Shown here: positions 1-5,316 of the stretch, in pieces
How the letters are laid out: every line of letters starts with the position of its first letter
Position numbering within the stretch: position 1 is the first letter of the stretch
From: CAZZKE01 sp964655005
GTDB taxonomy: Bacteria; Pseudomonadota; Alphaproteobacteria; Rhodospirillales; JABHCV01
NCBI GenBank assembly: GCA_964655005.1
Contig: CAZZKE010000105.1
Coordinates: 1 to 5,994, forward strand
Direction: 5' to 3'
DNA: 5,994 nucleotides
Position numbers and translations under genes: made by a program
The notes under the pieces: model-generated
The model's database searches: none
What the model saw: only the letters and a program-made list of their open reading frames with translations
What the model was told of the DNA's origin: nothing

Positions 1-47
1 GAATCATAATCCGCGTGTCGGGGGTTCGAGTCCCTCCTCCGCTACCA
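1..47 (+). tRNA. tRNA-Met (CAU), elongator type, 3' portion
   Basis: This is the 3' part of a tRNA; the acceptor 5' strand, D arm and start of the anticodon stem lie left of the window. The anticodon loop is at 3-9 with CAT at 5-7, the 3' anticodon strand TCCGC at 10-14, and the T stem GGGGG/CCCTC at 20-24 and 32-36 around the TTCGAGT loop at 25-31. The acceptor 3' strand CTCCGCT at 37-43 is followed by A and an encoded CCA ending at 47. CAT could also mean initiator tRNA-fMet or the lysidine-modified tRNA-Ile2. The GCGGA/TCCGC-type anticodon stem and the CTCCGCTACCA end fit alphaproteobacterial elongator tRNA-Met, as far as I remember that family. The missing 5' half would settle it. Confidence 0.9.
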
Positions 48-52
48 ATTAA

Positions 53-92
53 GGCCCTGAAAACATTAGTGTTTTCGGGGTCTTGTTTTTTT
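53..92 (+). terminator. Rho-independent terminator of the tRNA-Met transcript
   Basis: Six bases after the tRNA CCA there is a hairpin with left arm CCCTGAAAAC (55-64), loop ATTAGT and right arm GTTTTCGGGG (71-80). One pair is G-U, and the stem extends to 53-82 with a further wobble. A T-rich tract (TCTTGTTTTTTT, 81-92) follows, as expected of an intrinsic terminator on the plus strand. In the other direction only a weak TTAATT tract follows, so termination of the converging VPLPA-CTERM gene here is possible but not strongly supported. Confidence 0.88.
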
Positions 93-157
93 CCCGGCAT
101 TTTCCAGCAGGTTAATGGCTATCTTCCAATTACACCGTGTCACTGTAACCCTAAAGA

Positions 158-781
158 TCAATGGCTTGAAGCCACCCCATAACTTTCGGCTCCTACGGCA
201 TGTTTTCTCCGCCTACGGCCAACGAGGCCGAGTCCGGCGAGACCCGAGAGGAACAACGGCAAGGCCGCCGGGAGGGGGACGACAGAGAGGCTGGTGGTGA
301 CATAGCCCTGAGTCTCCAACTGGTTGGGATTTATGTGGAAAAAATTATAGTCCCCGATTGAGAATAATTCGTTCGCTGTAATGCTCGCGAAATTGTATCC
401 GTCGAACACCCCGTTAAGGAAAGCGACTGCGGGTAAATTCGGGTAACTGGAATCGTCGGCCATGGAATAACTGTTGCCGGCAAATTCAAAATTAAATGAA
501 AGAAGCCCGGGTATATCCACAAATGAACCGGACCCACCGACCGGAATAAATGCTTCCGATCCGGTGCCGGTAAACAGCGAAGATTCAATTGAAAACGACC
601 CCGTTCCGATCGTCCCGTTATACAGACCAAAGGTACCCACCAGGGTCATGTCGAAAAAAATTGGCGCGGCTCGGGCGGTGGTTCCCAACCCGGCAGAAGA
701 CACAACGGCAATCGCCAGGCCGGCCAATGCTCCGGCCAGTCTCGACCTTAAACGGGATGGTTCGTGTAGTTTGCTCATCAT
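158..781 (-). CDS. VPLPA-CTERM sorting domain protein, secreted, function unknown
   Basis: A 207-residue exported protein of unknown role. The N-terminus has a basic stretch (RLRSR, 10-14), a hydrophobic core (about 15-32) and a likely signal-peptidase site after ARA near residue 38. The mature part (about 39-165) is rich in Gly, Ser, Phe and Asn, lacks cysteine, and resembles the variable beta-rich bodies of PEP-CTERM-type proteins. The C-terminus has VPLPAALPLF (168-177), a transmembrane stretch to about 188 and an RRRRK cluster (189-193). This is the tripartite VPLPA-CTERM signal recognised by exosortase-type peptidases (exosortase D in this subclass). Such proteins usually reach the cell surface or exopolysaccharide matrix; that role is family knowledge. 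A 14-residue tail after the basic cluster is longer than usual. ATG codons lie at 781 and 778; the GAGGG at 786-790 is better spaced (7 nt) for the second. No exosortase gene is in the window. Confidence 0.9.
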   Translation of the reverse strand: MMSKLHEPSRLRSRLAGALAGLAIAVVSSAGLGTTARAAPIFFDMTLVGTFGLYNGTIGTGSFSIESSLFTGTGSEAFIPVGGSGSFVDIPGLLSFNFEFAGNSYSMADDSSYPNLPAVAFLNGVFDGYNFASITANELFSIGDYNFFHINPNQLETQGYVTTSLSVVPLPAALPLFLSGLAGLGLVGRRRRKHAVGAESYGVASSH

Positions 782-951
782 CTTTCCCTCACTGTTTTCT
801 CGGTTTACGGACGCTGACGCCTTGGCGTTTACTGATTACGGTTCCGCCCGGCATTCTTCTCGACCCGATAAGCGCTTTTGCTGATTTCTCACCGTTTGCA
901 GATACACCATCAACCTTACGGAAACCTGACGAGACTGAAATCTTTTGTGTA
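782..951 (-). other. Structured leader/upstream region of the VPLPA-CTERM gene
   Basis: This is a non-coding stretch between the inverted repeat and the VPLPA-CTERM start. I see no convincing sigma-70 promoter. On the minus strand it reads, in order: GGTTTCCG (926-919), GCAAAC (899-894), a TGA-GAAA-TCA mini-hairpin with a GNRA loop (891-882), GCAAAAGC (881-874), GCCGGGCGGAACCG (852-839), and a perfect ACGCC-AA-GGCGT palindrome (828-817). The first and fifth elements can pair (7 bp with one bulged T) and enclose the rest. The order recalls a c-di-GMP-I (GEMM) riboswitch, but several conserved parts are missing. I therefore call it only a structured region. Confidence 0.35.
786..790 (-). promoter_or_regulatory. 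Ribosome binding site of the VPLPA-CTERM gene
   Basis: On the minus strand GAGGG lies 4 nt before the first ATG (781) and 7 nt before the second in-frame ATG (778). The spacing favours starting at the second ATG, which would shorten the protein by one residue. Confidence 0.65.
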
Positions 952-1008
952 ATTTCGGGGACAGTTCACTAAACTTTCCGTTGTTAATTAGTAAACTGTC
1001 GCCGAAAT
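952..1008. repeat. Imperfect 21-bp inverted repeat, REP/RAYT-like palindrome
   Basis: The left arm (952-972) and right arm (988-1008) pair at 19 of 21 positions around a 15-nt loop. Mismatches are 959/1001 and 967/993. Read in the same sense, the arm cores are CGGGGACAGTTCACTAA and CGGCGACAGTTTACTAA. Sequences with a GGGGACAGT core in inverted pairs recur in many proteobacterial genomes and often flank REP-associated tyrosine (Y1) transposase genes; that is recalled knowledge, not a search result. No transposase is present, so this would be a non-autonomous copy. It lies 16 nt beyond the tyrA stop and could fold in the operon's mRNA as a 3' hairpin, but no T-tract follows it on the minus strand. 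Confidence 0.75.
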
Positions 1009-1024
1009 ATTTATTACTGAAATC

Positions 1025-1936
1025 TTATTCTTTCTTGATATCGATGAAATCCTGTTTGGCGTCGATAACGCCACGGCGGATTTCCCGGGTGCGGGTGAAG
1101 GTGTCTTCCAGGATATCGGCCTCGCCGCGCCGGATGGCCCGTTGCAGGGCGGTCAGGTCTTCGGTGAAACGGCCGAGCACGTCGAGCACGGCGTCCTTGT
1201 TGCGCAAATAGATATCCCGCCACATCACCGGGTCCGAGGCGGCGATGCGGGTGAAATCGCGAAAACCGCCGGCGGCGAACTTGATGACCTCGTCCCGCAG
1301 GTGTTCTTCCAGATCGGTCGCCGTGTTGACTATGGTGTAGGAAATCAGTTGCGGCAGGTGCGAGGTAATCGCCATCACCCGGTCATGGTGGCCGGCCTCC
1401 ATTATTTCGACCATCGAGCCGCAGGCCCGCCACATATCCCCTACCCTGGCGATGGCGTCCGGGTCCGTACCCGGCTCCGGCGTCAGGACGGTCCAGTGGT
1501 TTTCGAACAGCTTGGCGAAACCGGCCTCTGGCCCGGAATATTCGGTGCCGGCGACCGGGTGTCCGGGAACGAAATGCACGCCATCCGGCAGCTGCGGCCC
1601 GACATCGGCGATCGCCGATTGTTTGGTCGATCCGACATCGGTGACGATGGCCCCGGTCTTGAGGCCCGGCCCAATGGCCTGGGCGACGGCCCGGTAAGCG
1701 CCCATGGGGACGCATATCACGACCAGATCGGCATCCCTTACGGCGGCCAGCGGATCGGTGGTATAGCTGTCGCCGAGCCCCAGTTCACGGGCTTTATCGA
1801 GTGTTTCCGTGCGGCGGGTGGCGATGCTTATGTCGCCGGCCAGGCCATGCAGACGGGCGGCGCGGGCCAGGGACGAACCGATCAGGCCGATGCCGATCAA
1901 CGCCATGCGGGCGAACATAGGGGTGGCGGCGTTCAC
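1025..1936 (-). CDS. tyrA: Prephenate/arogenate (cyclohexadienyl) dehydrogenase TyrA
   Basis: This enzyme oxidatively decarboxylates prephenate to 4-hydroxyphenylpyruvate (or arogenate to tyrosine) in the cytoplasm. The 303-residue length fits a monofunctional TyrA with no fused mutase or ACT domain. The Rossmann fold shows GIGLIGSS (15-22). Catalytic-domain motifs include DVGSTK (100-105), HPVAGTE with the expected catalytic His126, SHLPQ with His193, and R240 in DPVMWRDI. Two arginines (41-42) follow strand beta-2 where NAD-specific enzymes usually have an acidic residue, hinting at NADP use (inference). The annotated start is GTG, 3 nt after the aminotransferase stop, with no good Shine-Dalgarno sequence, so translation is probably coupled. 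An ATG at codon 7 (1918) would give MFARMALIGIGLIGSS, a typical beginning for this family, and is a credible alternative. It is the last gene of the operon. Confidence 0.95.
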   Translation of the reverse strand: MNAATPMFARMALIGIGLIGSSLARAARLHGLAGDISIATRRTETLDKARELGLGDSYTTDPLAAVRDADLVVICVPMGAYRAVAQAIGPGLKTGAIVTDVGSTKQSAIADVGPQLPDGVHFVPGHPVAGTEYSGPEAGFAKLFENHWTVLTPEPGTDPDAIARVGDMWRACGSMVEIMEAGHHDRVMAITSHLPQLISYTIVNTATDLEEHLRDEVIKFAAGGFRDFTRIAASDPVMWRDIYLRNKDAVLDVLGRFTEDLTALQRAIRRGEADILEDTFTRTREIRRGVIDAKQDFIDIKKE

Positions 1937-1939
1937 CGG

Positions 1940-3067
1940 CTATTCCAGAAAATCGCCAAGCGCATCGACCACGGCGCGCATTTCGTCTTCCCGGCCGATG
2001 GTGATGCGCAGACAATCAGGCAGGCCATAGGCGGCCATGGGGCGGACTATGATGCCGCGGGCCCGCAAATACGCGTCGGCGGCCCCGGCGGTGCCGCCGC
2101 CGTTGCCGGTACCTTCCTGCGCCGGAAATCGCACCAGCAGGAAATTGCCGACTTCGGAAGGCGTCTGCAAACCCAGGTCGGTCAGGCGTCGTTTGGTCCA
2201 GTCGTACCACTGGGTATTGTGGCGGCGCACCCGTTCGATGAAATCGCCGTCGCCGAGCGCCGCCAGCCCGGCGGCCTGGGCGGCGCTGTTGACGTTGAAC
2301 GGGCCGCGCAGACGGTTCAGCACATCGGTGACGGCGGGCGGGCAGTAGGCCCAGCCCAGACGCATCCCGCCCATGGCGAATAATTTTGAAAATGTCCGGG
2401 TCATCACCACATTGTCATTGGCCTCGACCATCCCGGCCCCGGCGTCGTAATCGTCCCGTTCGACATATTCCGCATAAGCGGCGTCGATTACCAGCAACAC
2501 GCTGTCCGGCAATTCGGCCCGCAGACGCCGTAGTTCCGCATCCGGCAGGTAGGTGCCGGTCGGGTTGTTGGGGTTGGCCAGAAAGACAATCCTGGTGTTC
2601 CCGGTGACCCTGCCAAGCAGGGCGTCGACATCGGCCCGCAGCCCGGTTTCCGGCGCCGCCACCGGTGTCGCGCCGACGCACCGGGCGGCGATCGGATACA
2701 TCAAAAAGCCGTGTTCGGTATACAGCACCTCGTCGCCCGGCCCGGCATAGGCCCTGGCCAGCAGGTCGAGGAGTTCGTCCGAACCGGCCCCGCAAACGAT
2801 ATTGCCGGCGTCCAGCCCGTACATCCCGGCCAGGGTCTGGCGCAACCGGGCGCAGCCGCCATCGGGATAACGGTGCATGTTTTCAGATTCCAGGCGGCAG
2901 GCCTCGACGGCCTTCGGGCTGGGCCCCAGCGCCCCTTCGTTTGAAGCCAGCCGGATGGTTTTTTCGACGCCGGCGATCGCCGAATCACCGCCCACATAAG
3001 GGGATATCCCGGCGATGCCGGGGCGCGGTTCAAGTGGGCTGGCGAGCAGGTTGTCTTTCGTGTTCAT
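1940..3067 (-). CDS. hisC: Histidinol-phosphate / aromatic aminotransferase (HisC family, class I/II PLP)
   Basis: A fold-type I PLP aminotransferase of 375 residues, the normal length for HisC. Visible motifs are YVGG (24-27), LASNEGALGPS (40-50), RYPDGG (66-71), NPNNPTG (165-171), the cofactor-binding DAAYAEY with D195 and Y198, the PLP Schiff-base K228 in TFSKLF, R236 in GMRLGWAY, and substrate-carboxylate R354 in LRITIG. A Gly-rich insert lies at about 319-328. HisC-family enzymes transaminate histidinol phosphate, and many also act on aromatic oxo acids. Lying between a chorismate mutase and tyrA, this one most likely makes tyrosine from 4-hydroxyphenylpyruvate, or arogenate from prephenate (inference from context). 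It may also serve histidine synthesis if no other hisC exists. The ATG is 3 nt after the upstream stop (TGA-GCC-ATG) without a strong Shine-Dalgarno sequence. The 3-nt junction to tyrA is TAG-CCG-GTG. Confidence 0.93.
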   Translation of the reverse strand: MNTKDNLLASPLEPRPGIAGISPYVGGDSAIAGVEKTIRLASNEGALGPSPKAVEACRLESENMHRYPDGGCARLRQTLAGMYGLDAGNIVCGAGSDELLDLLARAYAGPGDEVLYTEHGFLMYPIAARCVGATPVAAPETGLRADVDALLGRVTGNTRIVFLANPNNPTGTYLPDAELRRLRAELPDSVLLVIDAAYAEYVERDDYDAGAGMVEANDNVVMTRTFSKLFAMGGMRLGWAYCPPAVTDVLNRLRGPFNVNSAAQAAGLAALGDGDFIERVRRHNTQWYDWTKRRLTDLGLQTPSEVGNFLLVRFPAQEGTGNGGGTAGAADAYLRARGIIVRPMAAYGLPDCLRITIGREDEMRAVVDALGDFLE

Positions 3068-3070
3068 GGC

Positions 3071-3985
3071 TCAGTCCCGGTCCGGGTCTTCACCGGCCAG
3101 GTCCTGCGCACTCAGGGGAATGCCGTAGCTGCCGATGGATCTGATGTGCGGGTTGCCATCCTTCAGGATTTCAGCCAGCCGCTGCAGCCGCCGGTCGTCT
3201 TCCAGAACGAAGCCATCGACCTCGGCCAGATAAAGCCGGCTGTCGGGTTGGATATGGTGTTGCCGGGCGGATGTAAAAAGCGGCGGCAAGGCGGCCTCGG
3301 TCAGGGCGTCGGAAAGTCGGCCAAGGCTGTGATCGCCTTCGACTTCGATGGTCAGATAGGTCCGGTCGCGACCGCTCGGCTCCTGTATGGCGGTACATAT
3401 CACCAGCGCCTCCATGGCGCCGCTGCGACCGCCGGGGTGGCCGGAGAAAGGCAGCCTGGCAATAATTTTCGGCGTATTATCACCCGGCGTCGTCAGGTGC
3501 GGCCACCATGGGTCTTCTTCATTGCGTTGCGGCAAAGGCAGAATACCGACACTGGCCTCGTGGCTGTAAACGGCCTCGATCACCCGGTGGGCGCTGACAT
3601 GGCCGGTCATCGGGGTGAACGATCCATACTGGTCCCGCGCCATACCCCAACGGCCGGACCGGCGGTCGCCTTCCGGGCCGGACGAGGTTTCGGTTTCCGG
3701 CATGTAGACGGCGACTGAAAACGGCCCTTCGAAAGACAGCGTGGCGACAATCAGTTCGCGCCAGATACGAACCAGTTCCTGTTTCGGAAAAGGCCCCCGG
3801 TGCCTTTCGATCAGGCGATACAGAATACGCGCCTCGCGCGCCGGACGGATTTTTACCGGCTGGCCGCGCTTAAGCTCGCGCACCTGTTTGATGACTTCGG
3901 TGCGGTCCATGATCAGGTCATGAATCCGGTCATCGATGCCGTCAATTTCCTGACGCAGCTGTTCGAGTGATTTATCCGCGCACAT
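3071..3985 (-). CDS. Chorismate mutase (AroQ) with reduced prephenate-dehydratase/ACT-like C-terminal region
   Basis: The first gene of the tyrosine operon converts chorismate to prephenate. I use the ATG at 3985 (304 residues). A longer reading from TTG at 4012 adds nine atypical residues and leaves almost no leader behind the candidate promoter. The AroQ domain covers about residues 5-87. Relative to E. coli PheA it keeps the equivalents of R11 (LRQEID), R28 (MDRTEV), K39 (RELK) and R51-E52 (AREARIL), with Glu near the Q88 site. The remainder (about 90-300) resembles fragments of prephenate dehydratase: YGSFTP, an EAVYSHEASVGILPLP segment, and an ACT-like end with YLAEVDGFV and SIGSYGIPL. 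The catalytic TRF motif and the central STAxAA part are absent; ARLPF occupies the corresponding stretch. It is therefore unlikely to make phenylpyruvate, and a regulatory or structural role is inferred. I avoid the name pheA for that reason. Confidence 0.85.
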   Translation of the reverse strand: MCADKSLEQLRQEIDGIDDRIHDLIMDRTEVIKQVRELKRGQPVKIRPAREARILYRLIERHRGPFPKQELVRIWRELIVATLSFEGPFSVAVYMPETETSSGPEGDRRSGRWGMARDQYGSFTPMTGHVSAHRVIEAVYSHEASVGILPLPQRNEEDPWWPHLTTPGDNTPKIIARLPFSGHPGGRSGAMEALVICTAIQEPSGRDRTYLTIEVEGDHSLGRLSDALTEAALPPLFTSARQHHIQPDSRLYLAEVDGFVLEDDRRLQRLAEILKDGNPHIRSIGSYGIPLSAQDLAGEDPDRD

Positions 3986-4021
3986 TTTTCGGGTCCAAAG
4001 GCGACAATCCAAGAGTTGCTA

Positions 4022-4049
4022 GTGATATCCCATGCCCCGCCGGAATCAA
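4022..4049 (-). promoter_or_regulatory. Candidate promoter of the chorismate mutase-hisC-tyrA operon
   Basis: On the minus strand a TTGATT -35 (4049-4044) and a TATCAC -10 (4027-4022) are separated by 16 nt. Transcription would begin near 4015, about 30 nt before the ATG at 3985, which supports that start over the TTG at 4012. Both boxes are imperfect; this is the best pair I can find in the divergent spacer. Confidence 0.4.
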
Positions 4050-4057
4050 AGAAAACA

Positions 4058-4086
4058 TTGACACCTCGTACTACGATTCATAGCTA
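4058..4086 (+). promoter_or_regulatory. Candidate promoter of metX-metW
   Basis: A perfect TTGACA -35 at 4058-4063 is followed by a 17-nt spacer and TAGCTA at 4081-4086, a poor match to TATAAT. A start near 4093 would leave a leader of about 32 nt before the TTG start codon. The strong -35 with a weak -10 embedded in a palindrome fits a regulated promoter. Confidence 0.5.
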
Positions 4087-4090
4087 TGAA
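4077..4090. promoter_or_regulatory. Perfect 14-bp palindrome, candidate operator for metX
   Basis: TTCATAGCTATGAA is exactly self-complementary and covers the candidate -10 of the metX promoter. A dimeric repressor bound there would block RNA polymerase. In Proteobacteria lacking a metX riboswitch, methionine genes can be under ArsR-type SAM/SAH regulators (SamR, SahR) or other repressors; I cannot match this sequence to a specific one from memory. With no spacer between its half-sites it could also fold as a short hairpin, but it does not sit like a terminator. Confidence 0.55.
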
Positions 4091-4113
4091 GCCCGTAGGC
4101 CCGTGAAAAAGAG

Positions 4114-4117
4114 AGGA
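4114..4117 (+). promoter_or_regulatory. Ribosome binding site of metX (decides the TTG start)
   Basis: AGGA at 4114-4117, within GAGAGGA, lies 7 nt upstream of the TTG at 4125. This good Shine-Dalgarno match supports the rare TTG start; there is no in-frame ATG near it. Confidence 0.7.
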
Positions 4118-4124
4118 TCACCCA

Positions 4125-5315
4125 TTGCCGAACAGGACCGCCAGCGATGCGATCACGGGCCCGAAAGAAAGCCCGGCGCCGGGCTTGCGGGTGAAGCTTG
4201 GCGTCGAGACGCCGCTGCGCCTGGACAGCGGCGCCGAATTGAGCAATTTCACCGTCGCCTACCAGACCTATGGCGAACTGAACGGCGACAAATCCAACGT
4301 TATTCTGGTCTGCCACGCCCTGACCGGCGATCAGTTCGTAATCGATACCCATCCGGTGTCGGGCAAGCCCGGCTGGTGGAGCCATCTGGCCGGCCCCGGG
4401 AAAACCCTGGACACCGAGCGTTTCTTTATCATCTGCGTCAATATTCTGGGCGGCTGCATGGGCACCATCGGCCCCCAGGAAAGCAACCCCGATAGCGGCA
4501 AACCGTGGGGGCTGGACTTTCCCGTCATCACCATCGCCGATATGGTTCGCGCCCAGGCCATGCTGCTGGACAGCCTGGGCATCGAACGGTTGTTCAGCGT
4601 TATCGGCGGCTCGATGGGCGGCATGCAGGTGCTGCAATGGGCGGCCGGTTTCCCGGACCGGGTGTTTTCGGCCATTCCGGTGGCCACGGCGGCGCGTCAT
4701 TCGTCGCAGAACATCGCCTTCCACGAAGTCGGCCGCCAGGCCATCATGGCCGATCCCGACTGGTGCGGCGGCGCCTATCTGGCCGCCGGCAAGCGGCCCC
4801 ACCGGGGCCTGGCGGTGGCCCGCATGGCGGCCCATATCACCTATCTGTCGGAACCGGCGCTGCACCGCAAATTCGGCCGCCGATTGCAAAACCGCGACGA
4901 GGTATCATATGGTTTCGACGCCGATTTCCAGGTCGAAAGCTACCTGCGCCACCAGGGTATAACCTTCGTCGACCGGTTCGACGCCAATTCGTATCTGTAC
5001 ACCACCCGGGCCATGGACTACTTCGACCTGGCCGAAGAATACGGCGGCGTGCTGGCCAACGCCTTCCACGACACCAGGACCCGCTTCTGCGTTTTTTCGT
5101 TCACCAGCGACTGGCTGTTTCCGACCGACGGCAACCGCGAGATCGTGCATGCCCTGAACGCCGTCGCCGCCAACGTCAGCTTCGCCGAAATTGACTCCGA
5201 CAAGGGTCACGACGCCTTCCTGTTGCAAGAGCCGGAGTTCTTCCGGGTGCTGGCCGGCTTTATCGACGGCGCCGCCGAACTTCGCGGCCTGCCGCGCCGG
5301 GGCGGGGCCAACTGA
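4125..5315 (+). CDS. metX: Homoserine O-acyltransferase (O-acetyltransferase type) MetX
   Basis: This is the first committed step of methionine synthesis: the homoserine hydroxyl is acylated, normally from acetyl-CoA, in the cytoplasm. The 396-residue alpha/beta-hydrolase has the usual MetX length. The conserved stretches are CHALTGD (63-69), WWSHLAGPGKTLDT (84-97), NILGGCMGTIGP (106-117), the nucleophile elbow GGSMGG with S163 (161-166), SDWLFP with D329, and GHDAFL with H362. S163, D329 and H362 form the expected catalytic triad. Family members differ in using acetyl- or succinyl-CoA, and I cannot decide the donor from these motifs. The start is TTG with a good Shine-Dalgarno sequence. The stop is 1 nt before the metW ATG, so the pair is co-transcribed and probably translationally coupled. 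No SAM-II riboswitch is visible upstream; a 14-bp palindrome at the promoter may provide control instead. Confidence 0.96.
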   Translation: MPNRTASDAITGPKESPAPGLRVKLGVETPLRLDSGAELSNFTVAYQTYGELNGDKSNVILVCHALTGDQFVIDTHPVSGKPGWWSHLAGPGKTLDTERFFIICVNILGGCMGTIGPQESNPDSGKPWGLDFPVITIADMVRAQAMLLDSLGIERLFSVIGGSMGGMQVLQWAAGFPDRVFSAIPVATAARHSSQNIAFHEVGRQAIMADPDWCGGAYLAAGKRPHRGLAVARMAAHITYLSEPALHRKFGRRLQNRDEVSYGFDADFQVESYLRHQGITFVDRFDANSYLYTTRAMDYFDLAEEYGGVLANAFHDTRTRFCVFSFTSDWLFPTDGNREIVHALNAVAANVSFAEIDSDKGHDAFLLQEPEFFRVLAGFIDGAAELRGLPRRGGAN

Positions 5316-5316
5316 C

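Noticed and set aside
1..47. A prophage or island attachment site at the tRNA-Met 3' end
   Set aside because: No second copy of the tRNA 3' end and no integrase occur in the window.
115..300. A 61-codon plus-strand frame after the tRNA terminator
   Set aside because: It overlaps the 3' end of the VPLPA-CTERM gene antisense, ends in low-complexity Arg/Gly residues and has no ribosome binding site.
474..884. A 136-codon plus-strand frame opposite the VPLPA-CTERM gene
   Set aside because: The minus-strand gene has a signal peptide, sorting signal and ribosome binding site; the plus frame has none of these.
1142..2383. A 413-codon open frame on the plus strand, antisense to tyrA and hisC
   Set aside because: It lies entirely opposite two genes with full family motifs. 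Its translation is rich in Gly, Arg, His and Ala without recognisable motifs, as expected of a mirror frame in GC-rich coding DNA.
3986..4012. A TTG start at 4012 for the chorismate mutase
   Set aside because: It has no Shine-Dalgarno sequence, gives an unusual MDCRLWTRK leader, and would leave only about 3 nt of leader behind the candidate promoter. The ATG at 3985 is better.
4013..4124. SAM-II or another SAM riboswitch upstream of metX
   Set aside because: I looked for the SAM-II pseudoknot core elements and found none. The predicted leader of about 32 nt is too short.
4071..4889. A 272-codon minus-strand frame opposite metX
   Set aside because: It mirrors the metX codons, runs through the metX promoter region and has no recognisable family features.
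5191..5316. An upstream extension of metW inside metX
   Set aside because: The extension is out of frame with metX codons that encode its catalytic His region. MetW homologues start near the ATG at 5317.
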